From the NCBI GenBank assembly GCA_016703945.1, contig JADJBC010000059.1, forward strand, positions 186,001 through 250,000: a stretch of 64,000 bases of DNA. The letters are read 5' to 3'. The stretch's first letter is position 1. The number at the start of each line of letters is the position of its first letter. Both the position numbers and the translations under genes were made by a program. Source of the stretch: Candidatus Aalborgicola danicus. Lineage in GTDB: Bacteria > Pseudomonadota > Gammaproteobacteria > Burkholderiales > Burkholderiaceae_C. This document shows, piece by piece, positions 9,641-16,997 of the stretch. Below the pieces are notes generated by a model. The model did no database searches. It saw nothing but the letters and a program-made list of their open reading frames with translations, and was not told where the DNA came from.

Positions 9641-10339
9641 ATGAGCCCCGTGACGCCCGCACAAATCGAGCTGGCCGGGATTGAGCGGGTCTTTCACCTG
9701 GGGGACTCCGAGGTGCACGCCCTGCGCAACCTGAACCTGAGCATTGCCGCCGGTGAATATGTGGCCGTCATGGGGCCGTCGGGCTCGGGTAAATCGACCT
9801 TGCTAAACCTGCTGGGTCTGTTGGACCGCCCCAATACCGGCCTTTACCGACTGGAGGGGCGCGATGTCACGACGCTGTCGCCCGACGAGCAGGCCCGGGT
9901 GCGCAGCCAGCGTATTGGTTTTGTGTTCCAGAGTTTTCACCTGGTGCCGCGCTTGACGGCTGCAGAAAACATCGCTTTGCCCATGGTGCTGGCCGGTCTG
10001 GCCCCGGCCCAGCGCGCAGTTCGTGTCAAACAGGCGCTCAAGGACTACGGCCTGGAGAACCGCGCAGACCACCGGCCCGATGAACTCTCCGGTGGACAAC
10101 GCCAACGCGTGGCCATCGCCCGCGCCACCATCATGCAGCCGGCCATGATCCTGGCCGATGAGCCCACCGGCAATCTGGACCGTGCTACCGGCGAGGAGGT
10201 GATCCGCCTGCTGGAAGGCTTGAATGCCAGCGGCGTAACCCTGATCATGGTCACCCACGACGCCAGTCTGGGTGCCCGGGCGCACCGGCAATTGCTGATG
10301 GAAGACGGTGCCGTCAAACAAGACCATGCGCGGCACTGA
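9641..10339 (+). CDS. ABC exporter ATP-binding protein (MacB/LolD type)
   Basis: 232 residues. The ATG at 9641 is preceded by GAGGG; a nearer ATG at 9606 runs into a stop after 12 codons. All ATPase motifs are present: Walker A GPSGSGKST, Q-loop FVFQSFHL, signature LSGGQRQR, Walker B MILADEPTGNLD and switch histidine VTHD. The size and spacing fit the LolD/MacB family, which powers mechanotransmission exporters rather than importers. The gene overlaps the start of the first permease, showing co-translation. It would couple ATP hydrolysis in the cytoplasm to the two FtsX-like permeases encoded next. Confidence 0.93.
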   Translation: MSPVTPAQIELAGIERVFHLGDSEVHALRNLNLSIAAGEYVAVMGPSGSGKSTLLNLLGLLDRPNTGLYRLEGRDVTTLSPDEQARVRSQRIGFVFQSFHLVPRLTAAENIALPMVLAGLAPAQRAVRVKQALKDYGLENRADHRPDELSGGQRQRVAIARATIMQPAMILADEPTGNLDRATGEEVIRLLEGLNASGVTLIMVTHDASLGARAHRQLLMEDGAVKQDHARH

Positions 10340-11534
10340 CCTGATCCGTTTTGCGCGCGACGCCGCCACCGGCAACCCGCTGCGCGCATCCTTGCTGGTC
10401 CTGGCCATGGCCATCGGGGTGGCAGCCGTGGTCGTATTGACTGCATTGGGTGACGGTGCCCGGCGCTACGTGATGAATGAATTTTCGTCGTTGGGAAGCA
10501 ACCTGGTGATTGTGCTGCCGGGGCGTTCGCAGACCGGGGGCTTCAACCCGGGCAATGCCATCACCAACACACCGCGTGACCTCACCATCGACGACGCCCA
10601 GGCCCTGCAACGCGCCAGTGCCGTGGCCAAAGTGGCACCATTGGCCGTGGGCACCTCCGAGATCAGCTTTGGTGGCAAGTTGCGCGAAGTGATGGTGGCG
10701 GGCACCGTCTCGCAATATGTCGACGTGCGCCACATGGCCATGGCGCAAGGGCGCTTTCTCGCCCCGGGTGACTGGCGCCGGGGTGCCGCCGAAGCGGTCA
10801 TAGGCGCCAAGGTGCGAGATGAAATTTTTGGTGCCAACCCTTCACTGGGTCAGTTGGTGCGCATCGGCGACCGGCGCTTTCGCATCGTTGGTGTGTTGGC
10901 CGCCAGCGGGCAAGGCCTGAGCATGAACACCGACGAGCTGGTGTTTGTGCCGGTGTCCCTGGCGCAAGCCATGTTCAACAGCAACACCTTGTTTCGCATC
11001 TTGATCGAGGCCCATGGGCGCGAGTCGATTGAAGCCGCCAAGATACAGGTGGCTGACATTATCAAGCTGCGACACGAAGGCGAGCAGGACGTCACCGTCA
11101 TCACGCAGGACGCCGTGCTGGCAACCTTTGACCGCTTGCTGGGGGCTTTGACGTTGGGCGTGGCGGGCATTGCCGCCATCAGCCTGGCCGTTGCGGGAAT
11201 CCTGGTGATGAACGTGATGCTGGTCTCGGTCAGCCAGCGTACTGCCGAGATTGGCCTGCTAAAAGCGCTGGGTGCCACGGGTGCGGGCATTCGCAACGTG
11301 TTTCTGACCGAAGCGGCCATGCTCTCCCTGGCCGGAGCCGTAGTGGGTTATTTGCTGGGGCAACTGGGTGCCGCATTGATCCGGCAGCTCTACCCTGCCT
11401 TTCCCGCCTACCCCCCCGATTGGGCCGTTTTTGCCGGTTTGGCAACCGCGCTGGTAACTGGCATTTTGTTCGGCGTTTTGCCCGCACGGCGCGCCGCACA
11501 AATGGACCCGGTACAAGCCTTGTCAAAACGATAG
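10326..11534 (+). CDS. ABC exporter permease, FtsX/MacB type (first)
   Basis: About 402 residues. ATG 10326 is taken as the start. A GTG at 10308 is also in frame with GGAAG just upstream, so the N-terminus is uncertain by six residues. The topology is that of FtsX/MacB permeases: one N-terminal membrane helix (LLVLAMAIGVAAVVVL), a large periplasmic domain (about residues 45-280) and three C-terminal helices (AGIAAISLAVAGILVMNVML onward) ending in the conserved tail GVLPARRAAQMDPVQAL. In classical MacB the ATPase is fused to the permease; here it is separate. It overlaps the ATPase gene and is followed five bases later by a second permease of the same family. Confidence 0.9.
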   Translation: MRGTDLIRFARDAATGNPLRASLLVLAMAIGVAAVVVLTALGDGARRYVMNEFSSLGSNLVIVLPGRSQTGGFNPGNAITNTPRDLTIDDAQALQRASAVAKVAPLAVGTSEISFGGKLREVMVAGTVSQYVDVRHMAMAQGRFLAPGDWRRGAAEAVIGAKVRDEIFGANPSLGQLVRIGDRRFRIVGVLAASGQGLSMNTDELVFVPVSLAQAMFNSNTLFRILIEAHGRESIEAAKIQVADIIKLRHEGEQDVTVITQDAVLATFDRLLGALTLGVAGIAAISLAVAGILVMNVMLVSVSQRTAEIGLLKALGATGAGIRNVFLTEAAMLSLAGAVVGYLLGQLGAALIRQLYPAFPAYPPDWAVFAGLATALVTGILFGVLPARRAAQMDPVQALSKR

Positions 11535-11539
11535 CCGGT

Positions 11540-12742
11540 ATGCTTTTGACCGACGCCATACGCCTCGCCCTGCGTGCTGTCACGGCGCAGCGGTTGCGCA
11601 GTTTCCTCACCTTGCTGGGGATCGCTGTGGGTATTGCCTCGGTGATTTTGTTGACGTCGATTGGTGAGGGTATCCACCGCTTTGTGCTGGCCGAATTTAC
11701 GCAGTTTGGCACCAACATTGCCAGCATCTCTCCGGGCAAAGTGAAGACTTCTGGCCCAGCCCCAACTGGCATTCCGTCGTCGGTGAGACCTCTGACGCTG
11801 GACGACGCGCGCGCCCTGCGCGCCCTGCCCCACGTGACCGGCATGACCGCCGGCGTCTGGGGCAACACCGAGGTCAGTGGCAATGGCCGCCTGCGCCGCA
11901 CCACAGTGAATGGTGTGGGCGCCGACATGCTGCAGGTCTACAGCATCAAGGTCAAAACCGGTCAATTTCTACCCGACGAGGCCCTGGAAAACGCCCGTGC
12001 CTTTGTGGTGCTAGGCGCCAAACTCAAATCCGAACTGTTTGGCAGCGCCAACCCGTTGGGTGCACGGGTGCGAGTCGGCAATCTGCAATTCCGGGTGATT
12101 GGTGTACTCGAAGCGAAGGGCCAGTTTCTCGGTGTTGACCTGGACGACGCCGCCTACATTCCAACGGCGCGGGCACTGGAACTATACAACCGCGACGGCA
12201 TGATGAAGATCGACCTGGCCTATGAAGAAGGCGTGCCCGCCGCCCGCATCGTGGCCGCTGTCAAGGCCAGCCTGATAGCCCGCCATGGCCGCGAAGATTT
12301 CACGATCACGACGCAAGAAGACATGCTGCGCACTTTGTCCAACATCCTGGATATTCTGACCATGGCCGTAGGCGCCCTGGGCAGCATTTCGCTGCTGGTG
12401 GGCGGGGTTGGCATCGTCACCATCATGACCATCGCGGTGAGCGAACGCACCGGCGAGATCGGGTTGATGGTGGCGCTGGGCGCGCCACGGCGAACGATCC
12501 TGGGGCTGTTTCTGGGCGAGGCGGTCACGCTGTCTGCGATTGGCGGCCTAATGGGGCTGATTCTGGGCTTTGGGCTGGCACAGGTCATTCATTTGGCAGT
12601 ACCGGCCCTGCCGGTGCATACCCCTTTGACCTTTGTGCTGCTGGCCGAAGGGGTTGCGATTGTGATTGGCCTTCTGGCAGGCGTTTTGCCGGCACGCAAT
12701 GCGGCCCGCCTGGACCCGGTGGATGCCCTGAGGACCGAATGA
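11540..12742 (+). CDS. ABC exporter permease, FtsX/MacB type (second)
   Basis: 400 residues from the ATG at 11540, five bases after the previous stop. The N-terminal helix (FLTLLGIAVGIASVILL), MacB-like periplasmic core and three C-terminal helices (LLVGGVGIVTIMTIAVSERT, ...) are present, with the characteristic ending GVLPARNAARLDPVDALRTE. It resembles the preceding permease in layout but is clearly diverged, so the exporter is probably a heterodimer rather than a MacB homodimer. The operon of adaptor, ATPase and two permeases is complete within 8449-12742. No substrate clue is visible. Confidence 0.9.
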   Translation: MLLTDAIRLALRAVTAQRLRSFLTLLGIAVGIASVILLTSIGEGIHRFVLAEFTQFGTNIASISPGKVKTSGPAPTGIPSSVRPLTLDDARALRALPHVTGMTAGVWGNTEVSGNGRLRRTTVNGVGADMLQVYSIKVKTGQFLPDEALENARAFVVLGAKLKSELFGSANPLGARVRVGNLQFRVIGVLEAKGQFLGVDLDDAAYIPTARALELYNRDGMMKIDLAYEEGVPAARIVAAVKASLIARHGREDFTITTQEDMLRTLSNILDILTMAVGALGSISLLVGGVGIVTIMTIAVSERTGEIGLMVALGAPRRTILGLFLGEAVTLSAIGGLMGLILGFGLAQVIHLAVPALPVHTPLTFVLLAEGVAIVIGLLAGVLPARNAARLDPVDALRTE

Positions 12743-12854
12743 GAGTCTCCATCAAGACGAGGTTCCACGCCGACCAAAAATGCGATACTGATCGCGAAGA
12801 AATTCGGCCACCTGCGCTGGCGCTGCACATTCATTTTTTCATCAAGGTCTCTTT

Positions 12855-13316
12855 ATGCGTTGTCTTCAAAGATTTGCACCTCAGTTGTGTGCCGCCACGT
12901 TGGCTGCCTTGTCCCTGGGCTCAGTGGCGCAAGACACCGGGGTGGCCTATGTCAAGACTGTCACCGGCGATGCCTGGGTCACCACCACTGGCCAGCGCGT
13001 CAAGGCTGCGCCCGGCACCCCGGTTTCCATTGGCAGTCAACTCAAAACCGCGCCGGGCGCCACGTTGGGTGTGACGTTCAAGGACAACACCCTGATGTCA
13101 TTCGGACCCGACACCGAGCTGACCGTGGACGAATACCTGTACGCCCCGGCACAGGGCCAACTCCAGCTAACGACCAAGCTGGCGCGCGGCAGCCTGAACT
13201 ATGTCTCTGGTGTCATTGCCAAGCTGAAACCCGAAGCGGTTCAGGTCAAGACCCCCACCGGCATCATCGGCGTACGGGGCACGCAGTTCGTGGCAAGAGT
13301 GGAGGATGCACAATGA
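12855..13316 (+). CDS. Small FecR-domain periplasmic protein
   Basis: 153 residues. A signal peptide (LCAATLAALSLGSVAQ) is followed almost directly by a FecR domain: VTGDAWVTTTGQRVKAAPG, then an SFGPDTELTVDEY-type strand region and the terminal TPTGIIGVRGTQF motif, which is the FecR hallmark also seen in the large FecR protein at the window start. There is no sigma-factor partner. The stop codon overlaps the ATG of the OmpA-type lipoprotein (ATGA), so the two are co-translated. Likely role: a periplasmic sensor or scaffold that works with that lipoprotein, as commonly seen next to CHASE2 cyclase loci. The function is inference. Confidence 0.85.
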   Translation: MRCLQRFAPQLCAATLAALSLGSVAQDTGVAYVKTVTGDAWVTTTGQRVKAAPGTPVSIGSQLKTAPGATLGVTFKDNTLMSFGPDTELTVDEYLYAPAQGQLQLTTKLARGSLNYVSGVIAKLKPEAVQVKTPTGIIGVRGTQFVARVEDAQ

Positions 13317-13930
13317 AAAACATCCTACTATCTTCGACCGTTGCCCTGGGAATGACCGCCCCGCTGGTCGCATGCGCAGCCCCACCACCACCGCCAAAAC
13401 CGCCGCAATCCTACGTGGCACTGCTGCCCAGCCCCGATGGCAGTGTTGGCAAAGTGGTGGTGCAGGGCCAACGCGGCGAGCAGGTGTTGACTCAGGCACA
13501 ACAGGGTGTTCTTCTGGACGGCAGTACACCACCTTTTGCAGTGCCGGCGGACAAGCTGCAACGGGATTTTGCTGCCGCCATGGCAGCGCGACCACCACTG
13601 CCAGAACAGTTCTTTTTGTATTTCATCAGCGGCGGCTCTGAACTCACCCGAGAATCGCGTGAACTGCTGCCCCGCATCATTGAGCGTGCACTTACGCGGC
13701 AATCGTTAGACATGTCGGTCATCGGACACTCCGACACCCAGGGCGCGGCCGACGCCAATGAAGCGCTCGCCCTCAAGCGTGCCACGGCCATTGCGGAGCA
13801 ACTGCGCGGCATGGGCCTGGCCAACACCGTCATGGCCATCGAGTCGCACGGTGAACGCAACCTGCTGGTGCCAACGCCGGATGACACCGCAGAGCCGGGA
13901 AACCGGCGGGTGGAGATTACGCTGCGGTAG
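13313..13930 (+). CDS. OmpA-family lipoprotein
   Basis: 205 residues, starting at an ATG that overlaps the FecR stop by four bases. The leader MKNILLSSTVALGMTAPLVAC ends in a lipobox (LVAC). It is followed by a proline-rich linker (APPPPPKPPQ), a middle segment, and a C-terminal OmpA/MotB peptidoglycan-binding domain: LYFISGGSELTRESRELLP, the VIGHSDTQGAADAN loop and the terminal GNRRVEITLR. Expected location: lipid-anchored in the outer membrane with the C-terminus gripping peptidoglycan. The coupled FecR gene suggests a joint envelope function. A dispersed repeat copy follows the stop codon. Confidence 0.9.
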   Translation: MKNILLSSTVALGMTAPLVACAAPPPPPKPPQSYVALLPSPDGSVGKVVVQGQRGEQVLTQAQQGVLLDGSTPPFAVPADKLQRDFAAAMAARPPLPEQFFLYFISGGSELTRESRELLPRIIERALTRQSLDMSVIGHSDTQGAADANEALALKRATAIAEQLRGMGLANTVMAIESHGERNLLVPTPDDTAEPGNRRVEITLR

Positions 13931-13942
13931 GCAAGGCATACT

Positions 13943-14006
13943 GATACGCTATGAAATTCGTAGCGCCTTACGCACATTCCACGAGGGCTGGAAGCGGTTT
14001 TTGACC
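13943..14006 (+). repeat. Dispersed ~60-bp element, copy 2 (intergenic)
   Basis: GATACGCTATGAAATTCGTA, then GCGCCTTACGCACATTCCAC and GAGGGCTGGAAGCGG: a well-preserved copy in plus orientation. It fills the space between the convergent OmpA lipoprotein gene and res. Confidence 0.8.
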
Positions 14007-14030
14007 TTACTTTTCCCTCGTAGGGGTTCC

Positions 14031-16997
14031 TTAGATCAACTGTTGCTGTAGTGTGGTGCTGGCCAGCGGGCGCAACCGCGCATAGTCCAACAGCTCGGCC
14101 AGCCGTGCGCTCTTGGCCTGCCACTCCACCACCACATCCTCCGCCAGCAACACATAGTGCCAGGGCGCACTGCCGCGTAGCTCGGCACTCAGGCCATTGA
14201 TGCGCTCACACCAGGCCAATGCAGCTTTACGCTTGCGCTGCACATTGGGATGAATGGTTTGCTGCTGCGCCTTGGTTTCGACCAGATATATGGCGTCCGC
14301 CGTGCGCACGAGAAAGTCGGGGGAGTAAAAGGCAGGCAGGCCATCGTCCTTCACGTAGCGCAGCCGCGCGAAGGTGTGGCGGTTCTCGTTGATCTTGCAA
14401 AAGGCCTCAACCTGCGTGTCCGCCTGCGCCCAGTGTATGAAGGCCCGCTCCAACCCGCCGTTACGGGCCGGCCAACCCAGCCGGGTATAGATGCATTTGG
14501 ATACAGCCACCGAATGACTTTCACGCATCATCAGGCGCGGCACCTCGGACAAGCGCCGCAACAGCACTTCTGTTTCGCCGGTGACGTGCCTTTGTTCAGA
14601 CTCCAGCAATGCCACAGGAAACACCTTGGTGATGTGGTCAACCACCGGCTGAAGCAACAACACACGCCAGTTCTCGCCTGCGCTTTCCTCCCCAAGCGGG
14701 TTGAAGGTCGCGCCAAACAAGCACGTCCAGATGTAGTCATCCAGCCAGCCGGTGAGTTCCGCGGTGTTGACCTGCAAGTACGGCTTGGCCACATGGGTGG
14801 CGATCTTGTTTCCCTTCGGCACCGGTTCGCTCAGCACCTGACTGATACGACGCGTGAGGCGCGACAAATACTCGTTGTAGCCGCTCACATTCATCACCGC
14901 GCCATCGACACGATAGTCGCCAAACAGGGTGGCGCTTTGAAGGTCTTGCGAGATGAAGGTATCGCCCTTGCCGAGCAGCGCGGTCAATTGGTCTAGCGAC
15001 ATGGTGGTGAAGCCGGGCAACGCGGTCAAGTCCAGTGCGTGGTGGTCTCGCACTTCATCGGCCTCTTGCAAAATGAACGGAATGCCGAAATCGAACGCCT
15101 CGTAGCTTTCGCGCAGTTCGGCTGCGATGACATCACCCGTGGCGCTGGTGTCATCCATGCCATCGCCCGTGGTACCCGCCAGCCCCTCTTTGATCAGGTC
15201 GTCATAGAACGACTGAAAGGCGGGGTGCTCCACGATAGACAACACGTCGAGCAAACTGCCGGGCTCTTGCCCTGCGTTGATGCGCTCGCGGTTCTCACGT
15301 TTCAGGTCGGTGTATTCGTCATCCCGCCACATCAGGCGCAGGCCCCGTCCAATGGTCTGCTCCAGCAGGATTTGCGCCTGGCTACTGCGCAAAGGGACGA
15401 TGACACAGATGTTGTTCACGTCAAAGCCCTCGCGCAGCATCAGCACACTGACAATCACGCGCGGGGTTGCGTGGTGGTCTACGCTAAACAGGCGTTCGCG
15501 CACCGGTGCCCAATCCTTCTCGCCCAGCTCGGCCTTCTTGCCGGAGTCGATGGTCATCACCTCGTCTTCGGGCAGCCCTTCCTGGTCCTGCAAAAAGTCG
15601 GCGACCAAGGGCGACACCGTGGTGTCCTCACAGACCACCAGCATCTTGGGGTGACGGTTCGGGTCAATCCGTGCAAAGTCGGCCTCCAGCTTGCGCAGCT
15701 TCTTCAAACCCGCGCGCAGCATCACGCGCTGGCCTTCGCTCAGTGCGGGATTGCCCGCATCATCCCGCTCGGCCTTGAACTCCAAAGGGAGCGCACCGAT
15801 CTCCTTGCGCCGGTCCAACACCAACGACTTGACCAGCCCGGCGCGCATGGCACTCTTCAAATCAAAGTCGGTCACGATGTGCGGAAAGTAAACCTTGCGC
15901 TTTTTCTTGCCCGCGCCTACATCGTTGTAAGGCGTAGCGGAAAAGTCCACCTGGACAAAGCGCCGCCCCTTGGCTTCGGCAATTTTTGTCAGACTCTTTT
16001 GCCACTCCACCTCGGTGCTCTCACCCTCGCGCTTGAACTCATGGATGTGGTGGGCCTCGTCGTTGAACACCATCAGTTCCGGCAATCCGGCCAGAAACTC
16101 CAGTACGTTGCCGCGCGCATAACGGCGGTCAAGCACATCCAGGCTGTTGCCGGTCGCCCGCCCGGGCGTGAGCGGCAGCACGGCGTTGATAACCTGCTGC
16201 GGGTCCAGCGGAGCACCCAGGGCTTCTACCTCTTCCAGGTCCTCGGCAACATCGCCCTCATTCAGCGGGTGCCAGTTGGTGATGGCGATCATGCCGTTGC
16301 CCGTGGCTTTGAGGCCAATCTCGGTCTTGTTGCACACGTTGCCGCGCACAAAGGCAAACACTGCGTCGCGGTTTGCGTCCGGGATGAATAGATCGGCAAA
16401 CTGCGAAATGTCGGACTTGGCGAAGTCCCGCGAACCATTGCCGTTCTCCACCAGCTTGCCGCAGAACGCATCCAGCAGCCGCTCATACACAATCAGCCCC
16501 GGCGCCACCACCATGAACTGGCGGGTGAAGCGGGCGTCGTCCATGCCTTCCGCCAGCGCTGCTGTTTTGTTAAGCAACTGCCAGATCATCAGCGCTTGCA
16601 GCACCCAGGTCTTGCCGGTGCCGGTGGCCATCTTGAAGCAGTATTTGGGGTGTGCGTGTTTGGTCTGCGCTACCTCGTTGAGGCGAGTCCCCGTCAACAG
16701 CGCGTCGGGAGCACAAGCGCGGTACAGGTCCAGCAACGTCCAGTTGTCCTGCTCTTTGCCCAAGACCTCATGCGCGACGATGGCGTTCAGAATCGCCTGC
16801 TTCTGCCCGGTGTGAAAGTTCAGCCCACTGCGGGCCAACACCATGTCTTCACCAAACCACCACAGCAGCAGCTCGGCCGTCGTGGGGGTGACCAACTCCA
16901 GAATGTCGGCAGCGCCAGATTCAAGGCCCAGGCACAGCTGGTTGGTTTTGGCGGTGAGGCCTGCGGAGAGTGCGAGTTGGTCGGCATTAGGCATCAT
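14031..16997 (-). CDS. res: Type III-like restriction endonuclease subunit (DEAD/DEAH helicase + PD-ExK nuclease)
   Basis: 988 residues. ATG 16997 is preceded by AAAGGGA and overlaps the end of the dynamin gene by 11 bases, so translation is coupled. Motifs: SF2 helicase Walker A MATGTGKTW (about residues 123-131), DEAH box VFNDEAHH (around 325), helicase C-terminal motifs including VIVPLRSSQAQILLEQTIGR. Near the C-terminus YSPDFLVRT ... YLVETKAQ forms a PD-(D/E)xK nuclease centre of the type III Res kind. The length fits Res subunits (about 900-1000 residues). It should translocate or switch along DNA and cut when complexed with the methyltransferase. In classical type III systems mod and res are adjacent; here they are separated by a HEPN gene, a toxin-antitoxin pair and a dynamin-like gene. 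Confidence 0.87.
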   Translation of the reverse strand: MMPNADQLALSAGLTAKTNQLCLGLESGAADILELVTPTTAELLLWWFGEDMVLARSGLNFHTGQKQAILNAIVAHEVLGKEQDNWTLLDLYRACAPDALLTGTRLNEVAQTKHAHPKYCFKMATGTGKTWVLQALMIWQLLNKTAALAEGMDDARFTRQFMVVAPGLIVYERLLDAFCGKLVENGNGSRDFAKSDISQFADLFIPDANRDAVFAFVRGNVCNKTEIGLKATGNGMIAITNWHPLNEGDVAEDLEEVEALGAPLDPQQVINAVLPLTPGRATGNSLDVLDRRYARGNVLEFLAGLPELMVFNDEAHHIHEFKREGESTEVEWQKSLTKIAEAKGRRFVQVDFSATPYNDVGAGKKKRKVYFPHIVTDFDLKSAMRAGLVKSLVLDRRKEIGALPLEFKAERDDAGNPALSEGQRVMLRAGLKKLRKLEADFARIDPNRHPKMLVVCEDTTVSPLVADFLQDQEGLPEDEVMTIDSGKKAELGEKDWAPVRERLFSVDHHATPRVIVSVLMLREGFDVNNICVIVPLRSSQAQILLEQTIGRGLRLMWRDDEYTDLKRENRERINAGQEPGSLLDVLSIVEHPAFQSFYDDLIKEGLAGTTGDGMDDTSATGDVIAAELRESYEAFDFGIPFILQEADEVRDHHALDLTALPGFTTMSLDQLTALLGKGDTFISQDLQSATLFGDYRVDGAVMNVSGYNEYLSRLTRRISQVLSEPVPKGNKIATHVAKPYLQVNTAELTGWLDDYIWTCLFGATFNPLGEESAGENWRVLLLQPVVDHITKVFPVALLESEQRHVTGETEVLLRRLSEVPRLMMRESHSVAVSKCIYTRLGWPARNGGLERAFIHWAQADTQVEAFCKINENRHTFARLRYVKDDGLPAFYSPDFLVRTADAIYLVETKAQQQTIHPNVQRKRKAALAWCERINGLSAELRGSAPWHYVLLAEDVVVEWQAKSARLAELLDYARLRPLASTTLQQQLI

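Noticed and set aside
10308..10326. GTG 10308 as the start of the first exporter permease
   Set aside because: GGAAG lies only three bases from the GTG, and the family usually starts close to the membrane helix, so ATG 10326 was kept; the alternative remains open.
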